Assembly (NCBI RefSeq): GCF_014041915.1
Contig: NZ_CP059472.1
Location: 1,054,001-1,118,000, forward strand
Direction of reading: 5' to 3'
Length of the DNA: 64,000 bases
Source: Marnyiella aurantia
GTDB lineage: Bacteria > Bacteroidota > Bacteroidia > Flavobacteriales > Weeksellaceae
Within the stretch, counting starts at the first letter, position 1; every line of letters starts with the position of its first letter. A program made the translations under genes and the position numbers. Below the pieces are notes generated by a model that searched no databases, was not told where the DNA came from, and was given only the letters and a program-made list of their open reading frames with translations. Shown here in pieces: positions 60,133 through 64,000 of the stretch.

Positions 60133-60184
60133 CTTATTTTAAGAAAGGATTTATTTGCTGATCGCGATCACAGAGTACCACAGC

Positions 60185-61330
60185 TCACGAATTATTTGCC
60201 GTCAAAAACATCACCTGCTTATCATTCAACAGGTTTAAAATAAAAAAAGGAAGCGGTATAATGAGGTAATTGGCACCTTCCCAATATTTAAAATCATAAC
60301 CGGAATTGATCAGATCTGCATATGCCAGAGGGATTAAAGGACAGGAAAGAACTAAGAAAACGGTCCAGTTCCAAGATAAACTTTTTCTTTTATCATTAGA
60401 GAGTAGATAGAACATCGCTGCAATACCTATAATAACCAACGCTAAAAAAATAGGCAAGCTGAGTAACGTGATTCCCTTAAAAATAAGGTGACCGGGTTGA
60501 AAATTATCGTTTACTAAAAAGAAATAGACGTTCGTAAGTATGAATACAGCAGAGGAAATGATTAAAAGCATATAAGAATTTCTGCGGTGATCATTTTTAA
60601 GCAACAGGAAATACATAATGGGCAGAAAACCGAACACAATTCTGGACGAGGCTACTATGCCTAAAAACAACGAGATTAAAATTATTGATACCCACTTCAC
60701 GTCTTTTTTCAGATAATACATAATCAGCAGGTTAACTGAAAACATAGCCATAGAAAGCGGCAACAAATCATGCCCATTAAAAAGCAATTCAGCAAAAACC
60801 ATTGAAAGACCCATAAATAAGCAGAAAATATTGGTAAAAACAGTGCTAACTGCCCGTCTGAGAAGACCAACTGCAAACGCCACGTAACCGGCTCCGAACA
60901 ACCAATATAAATTAAACAGCACAAACGGCGAATTAAACAATATCCATGCGGGGCCCGGACTAATGGGTTCAGTGGAGCTGATTTCTACGTCATACAATTT
61001 TGCGCTGTTTCGCAATGTTTGCGCAGACAGCCGTACTGCGTCATCGCCTGTGGAGCCCGGGTTACTCCGTAAACTAACCACAGGATAAATGAAGTGGCTG
61101 AGAGCAGCGACAAGAAGAATGAAAACGAGCCACCACATTCGTTTACTGATCTCCGAGCTGTTAATTGCCTTGAGGTTAAAGAATATAAAGTACACGACCA
61201 ACAGATAAATGGGGAATAACCACAGCAAATCAATCTTTAAGAATAATCGTACAGAAGGAATCACAATGATGAAACTGAAAAGGACAGTTTTAAAAATAAT
61301 GTTCCGGTAAAAACCCTCCGCAGTGTTCAT
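60185..61330 (-). CDS. multi-span membrane protein, possible GT-C type enzyme
   Basis: A 381-residue integral membrane protein with roughly ten hydrophobic spans. A conspicuous soluble loop after the second or third span (NPGSTGDDAVRLSAQTLRNSAKLYDVEISSTEPISPGPAWIL) contains a DD pair; extracytoplasmic loops with such an acidic pair are typical of GT-C glycosyltransferases, which use polyprenyl-phosphate sugars. No family was recognised with certainty. Its ATG overlaps the tatD stop by 4 bp, so it is cotranscribed with tatD. Confidence 0.7.
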   Translation of the reverse strand: MNTAEGFYRNIIFKTVLFSFIIVIPSVRLFLKIDLLWLFPIYLLVVYFIFFNLKAINSSEISKRMWWLVFILLVAALSHFIYPVVSLRSNPGSTGDDAVRLSAQTLRNSAKLYDVEISSTEPISPGPAWILFNSPFVLFNLYWLFGAGYVAFAVGLLRRAVSTVFTNIFCLFMGLSMVFAELLFNGHDLLPLSMAMFSVNLLIMYYLKKDVKWVSIILISLFLGIVASSRIVFGFLPIMYFLLLKNDHRRNSYMLLIISSAVFILTNVYFFLVNDNFQPGHLIFKGITLLSLPIFLALVIIGIAAMFYLLSNDKRKSLSWNWTVFLVLSCPLIPLAYADLINSGYDFKYWEGANYLIIPLPFFILNLLNDKQVMFLTANNS

Positions 61331-62091
61331 TTTGCAAATATCCTTTCTGCATTTTCGGTCGTGATTCTGTCAATCTCAGCAAAATCTATTCTGTAAATAT
61401 TCACCAGTTTCCCCACAACCAAATCAAGATAGGAACTTTCATTTCTTTTGCCGCGGAAAGGCACCGGCGCCAGGTAAGGTGAGTCGGTTTCCAGCACGAT
61501 CTTATCCAACGGAATTTCATGCAGGAACTGATCGATTTTACCGTTTTTAAAGGTGACCACACCACCAATCCCGAGCAGAAAGTTAAGGTCGACTGCGTGA
61601 CGTGCCTGCTCCAGAGTTCCGGAAAAGCAGTGGAAAATTCCGCGCAGCTTCGGATGTTTTTTCTTCTCGAGCACCTCAAAAACCTCATCAAAGCTTTCGC
61701 GCGTATGGATGACGATGGGCAGATCGCGTTCAATGGCCCAGTCTATCTGCGTTTCAAAAGCTTTTACCTGAATATCCAAAGTTGTTTTGTCCCAATACAG
61801 GTCTATCCCAATTTCCCCAATTGCAGGAAAAGACCGTTGGCTAAGGTATTCTTCCACAACCTTCAGTTCCTGTTCCCAGGTTTCCGGCTTTACATAACAG
61901 GGATGAAGGCCCATCATGGAAAAGATCCTGTCCGGATATTCCTGTTCCAGTGACAGCATCTTTTCATGGGTTTCGGAATCAATAGCGGGCAGGTAAAATT
62001 GGCTTACGCCCTTTGCGACTGCACGGTCAATCATCGCAGCACGGTCTTCGTCGAACTCTTCGGAATACAGATGGGTATGGGTATCAATCAT
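61327..62091 (-). CDS. TatD family metal-dependent DNase/hydrolase
   Basis: A 254-residue TIM-barrel hydrolase. The metal-binding motifs are MIDTHTHLYSEEFDEDR (HxH), GEIGIDLYW (Glu), VIHTRESF (His), HCFSG (His) and ETDSPYLAPVPFRGKRNESSYL (Asp and the family signature). TatD proteins act as DNA repair exonucleases or D-aminoacyl-type hydrolases. It is coupled to the downstream membrane protein (4-bp overlap) and lies 4 bp downstream of the GSCFA gene, so the three form an operon. Confidence 0.95.
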   Translation of the reverse strand: MIDTHTHLYSEEFDEDRAAMIDRAVAKGVSQFYLPAIDSETHEKMLSLEQEYPDRIFSMMGLHPCYVKPETWEQELKVVEEYLSQRSFPAIGEIGIDLYWDKTTLDIQVKAFETQIDWAIERDLPIVIHTRESFDEVFEVLEKKKHPKLRGIFHCFSGTLEQARHAVDLNFLLGIGGVVTFKNGKIDQFLHEIPLDKIVLETDSPYLAPVPFRGKRNESSYLDLVVGKLVNIYRIDFAEIDRITTENAERIFAK

Positions 62092-62095
62092 TTTG

Positions 62096-63067
62096 TTATT
62101 GTTGAGGAAATGCGTCTGAAAAAACCGGATGCTTTACAAACGTTTGCTGCAGGGCAATCCTGCCTTTCAGATTCTCCAGAAATTCCTGGTATTTAGGATC
62201 ACTGTCATCCGACGGTCTGTGGGAAAGTGCACGGCTAATCCTGAAATTCTCTTCTACAAAATCCATGGTTTGGTCGCTGAAATACGCGCTTCCAAACTTT
62301 TCCCAGATATACTGAATAGCCTGCGTGCTGGGATGAATAAGGTCGTCTTTATAAAAACGGTAATCCCGCAGGTCGTCCATCAGGATTTCATACGCAGGTA
62401 AGTAGTGGCAGTCATCAAACTGCTGTATGACCTCATGTACCGCCGTAATAAGTTTAGATTTGCTGAGCGTGTTTTCTGCCATGCCGTCCTTGGTATGACG
62501 TACCGGTGAAACGGTAAACAGGATCTGCACACCTTCCGGGCAGATGTCCTTGAGGTTTGTCACTGTTTCGTACATTGAATCGGCCAGCTCCAGATTGGTG
62601 AGAAGTCTTTTGTTAAAGAATTTACCCGGAATCTTATGACAGTTGGCTACAAGTTTATTTTTGGGCAGAAATTCATAGATAAATGATGTTCCGTAGGTGA
62701 TGATTACCCACTTGGCATTCTGCAGAAACAAATTTCCTTCCTCTATGCCAGTGTTTATCTGTTCCAGCGTCTGATGTGGATAGCGCGAATTGAACTTCGT
62801 GTGGTGATCCAGCGAAATTACCTGATCATCATAAGCTACAAGGTCCTCCTGGTTGTAAAAGGCGGAATCATGCAGCCGTTTCACCGCCGTATTTATGGAA
62901 TAGGGATTAAACATGGTTCCGAAGGGATTACTGAGTGTCTGCAGCTGACCCTTGGCCAGCAGACCCGAAATCTCCTCCGAAAAGCAGGAGCCCATCGCGA
63001 AAATGCTGTCCTCCGGCTTAATTTTGACCGAAGAATCTTCTATATTAACCTCTGTTCTGAATTTCAT
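62096..63067 (-). CDS. GSCFA domain-containing protein
   Basis: A 323-residue protein with the GSCFA family signature FAMGSCFSEEISGLL near residue 30 (the Ser is the presumed nucleophile), then NPFGTMFNPYSIN, WVITYGTSFIYEFLP, HKIPGKFFNKRLLT, TVSPVRHTKDGMAENTLSKSKL and DLIHPSTQAIQYIWEKFG, with the catalytic Asp/His pair. The fold is SGNH-hydrolase-like; the substrate is unknown. Homologues occur with envelope polysaccharide genes. It is upstream of tatD with a 4-bp gap and 31 bp downstream of the polyprenyl synthetase gene. Confidence 0.92.
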   Translation of the reverse strand: MKFRTEVNIEDSSVKIKPEDSIFAMGSCFSEEISGLLAKGQLQTLSNPFGTMFNPYSINTAVKRLHDSAFYNQEDLVAYDDQVISLDHHTKFNSRYPHQTLEQINTGIEEGNLFLQNAKWVIITYGTSFIYEFLPKNKLVANCHKIPGKFFNKRLLTNLELADSMYETVTNLKDICPEGVQILFTVSPVRHTKDGMAENTLSKSKLITAVHEVIQQFDDCHYLPAYEILMDDLRDYRFYKDDLIHPSTQAIQYIWEKFGSAYFSDQTMDFVEENFRISRALSHRPSDDSDPKYQEFLENLKGRIALQQTFVKHPVFSDAFPQQ

Positions 63068-63098
63068 AAATATACAGCGGGAAAAAATTTAGCTAAAA

Positions 63099-64000
63099 TC
63101 AGCTTTCTCTTCTAAGTAAATAATTTGCCAGCTCTATGAACGGCTTTTTCTTCTCATCAGGAATGTCAATCTTCATCAGATAATCGTGAGCAATCTGATT
63201 GTGCTTCTCAACAAGACGCAGCGTTTTCTCATCAACTTTAGTTCTGCGGAAGATTTTCTCCACACCATACACCTTGTCCACATTATCCGTTTTCTTACTG
63301 TACCAGAACTCCAGTTCCTTACGCTCATCCGGTGTACTGTGTTCCATAGCTAAAAGATAAAGCACCGTTTTCTTGTTTTCATAAATGTCGCCGGCATGCT
63401 TTTTACCGAAATCCTTTTGATTGCCGAACACATCCAGATAATCGTCCATGATCTGAAATGCGATACCGATATGTTTACCAAAGTTAAATATGTTTTTAGC
63501 ATCACGGAAGTTAGCACCGGCGATCAGAGCACCGATTTCAAAGGATGACGCACTCAAGACGCCTGTCTTGTAGGTAATCATACGGATATACTCCTCGTAG
63601 GTTACGTTGTCCTGCGTCTCAAAATTGATATCGTACTGCTGACCCTCGCAAAGCAGAAGACCTGTATGTGTAAACACGCGGACGCAGGCTTTGTAAAGAT
63701 TCGGTTCCAGATCCTCAAAGAATTTATAGGCCTTGAGCAAAAGCCCGTCGCCGGACAGAATCCCGGTATTTAAACCATATACCGTATGGATGGTAGGCAC
63801 ATTACGGCGAAGCGGAGCTTCGTCCATTATATCATCATGAATAAGCGTGAAATTATGGAAATACTCAATAGCCAGGGCAGGTTTCACCGCTTTGCCAATC
63901 TCGCCACCAAAGAGGTCGCACGACATCAGAACCATAATAGGACGCAAACGTTTTCCGGCATTGGAAATTATATAATTCATAGGTTCGTACAGTTCCTGCG
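63099..64000 (-). CDS. polyprenyl synthetase (trans-isoprenyl diphosphate synthase), 5'-truncated
   Basis: The downstream part of an isoprenyl diphosphate synthase; coding sequence continues to the window edge (QELYEP precedes MNYII) so the start lies outside. Substrate-binding motifs are the first Asp-rich motif LIHDDIMDEAPLRRN and the second QIMDDYLDVFG, with the basic GKRLRPIMVLM segment before them. It makes long-chain all-trans prenyl diphosphates from FPP or GPP and IPP, likely for the menaquinone side chain; chain length cannot be told. It is the upstream neighbour of the GSCFA-tatD operon. Confidence 0.93.
   Translation of the reverse strand, partial: QELYEPMNYIISNAGKRLRPIMVLMSCDLFGGEIGKAVKPALAIEYFHNFTLIHDDIMDEAPLRRNVPTIHTVYGLNTGILSGDGLLLKAYKFFEDLEPNLYKACVRVFTHTGLLLCEGQQYDINFETQDNVTYEEYIRMITYKTGVLSASSFEIGALIAGANFRDAKNIFNFGKHIGIAFQIMDDYLDVFGNQKDFGKKHAGDIYENKKTVLYLLAMEHSTPDERKELEFWYSKKTDNVDKVYGVEKIFRRTKVDEKTLRLVEKHNQIAHDYLMKIDIPDEKKKPFIELANYLLRRES

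Overview
The window is chromosomal DNA from a flavobacterium (Bacteroidota), most likely the Weeksellaceae/Chryseobacterium group. This rests on the TAnnTTTG-type -7 promoter boxes ahead of many genes, on Bacteroidota-restricted families (DUF5606, DUF3822, DUF5683, DUF6370, GSCFA, WbqC, a DUF5684-fused signal peptidase) and on a split transketolase. Genus is inference; no rRNA gene is present.

Layout. 1-11 kb: the end of recQ, then fmt, a DUF5606 gene, def-ruvX, a SixA-like phosphatase, rsmD-DUF3822, a Smr-phosphodiesterase pair, an aminotransferase-murB pair and an RsmB-type methyltransferase. 11-25 kb, mostly plus strand: asnB behind a consensus promoter, two exported proteins, an MFS exporter, a cluster of oxidoreductase, LLM flavin enzyme, pirin and GNAT, a sodium:solute symporter, the two transketolase halves and a ClC channel. 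25-32.4 kb, minus strand: an Rrf2 regulator with the nitric-oxide/iron-sulfur repair gene ric, an Lrp regulator and a very long tamB that starts back to back with tsaD. 34.4-35.95 kb is the unusual region: two intact tRNA-Asp genes and a 433-bp tandem repeat in which a small GIY-YIG nuclease gene runs into a rearranged tRNA-Asp copy, plus two decayed relatives. 36-41 kb: trxA, a cysteine desulfurase and a four-gene block (HAD phosphatase, DprE2-like, DprE1-like, UbiA-like) that looks like a complete route to polyprenyl-phosphate arabinose. 41-50.8 kb: OmpA-like and lipocalin lipoproteins, a subtilase, WbqC, lepB, dapB, DUF5683, parB-parA, a palindrome of two DnaA boxes, and tonB. 51-64 kb: an orphan gene, purA and hpt sharing a control region, adk, obgE, an AT-rich probably acquired gene, DUF389, a DUF6438 lipoprotein, a DEAD-box helicase, a membrane protein with tatD, a GSCFA protein and a truncated polyprenyl synthetase.

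Most of the content is housekeeping: translation and rRNA modification (fmt, def, rsmD, rsmE, RsmB-like, tsaD, obgE), envelope (murB, lepB, tamB, tonB, OmpA, dapB) and purine metabolism (purA, hpt, adk). The most interesting parts are the tRNA-Asp/GIY-YIG tandem element, the D-arabinose donor operon, the DnaA-box palindrome beside parAB, and the palindrome over the purA promoter. No CRISPR array, insertion sequence transposase or prophage was seen.
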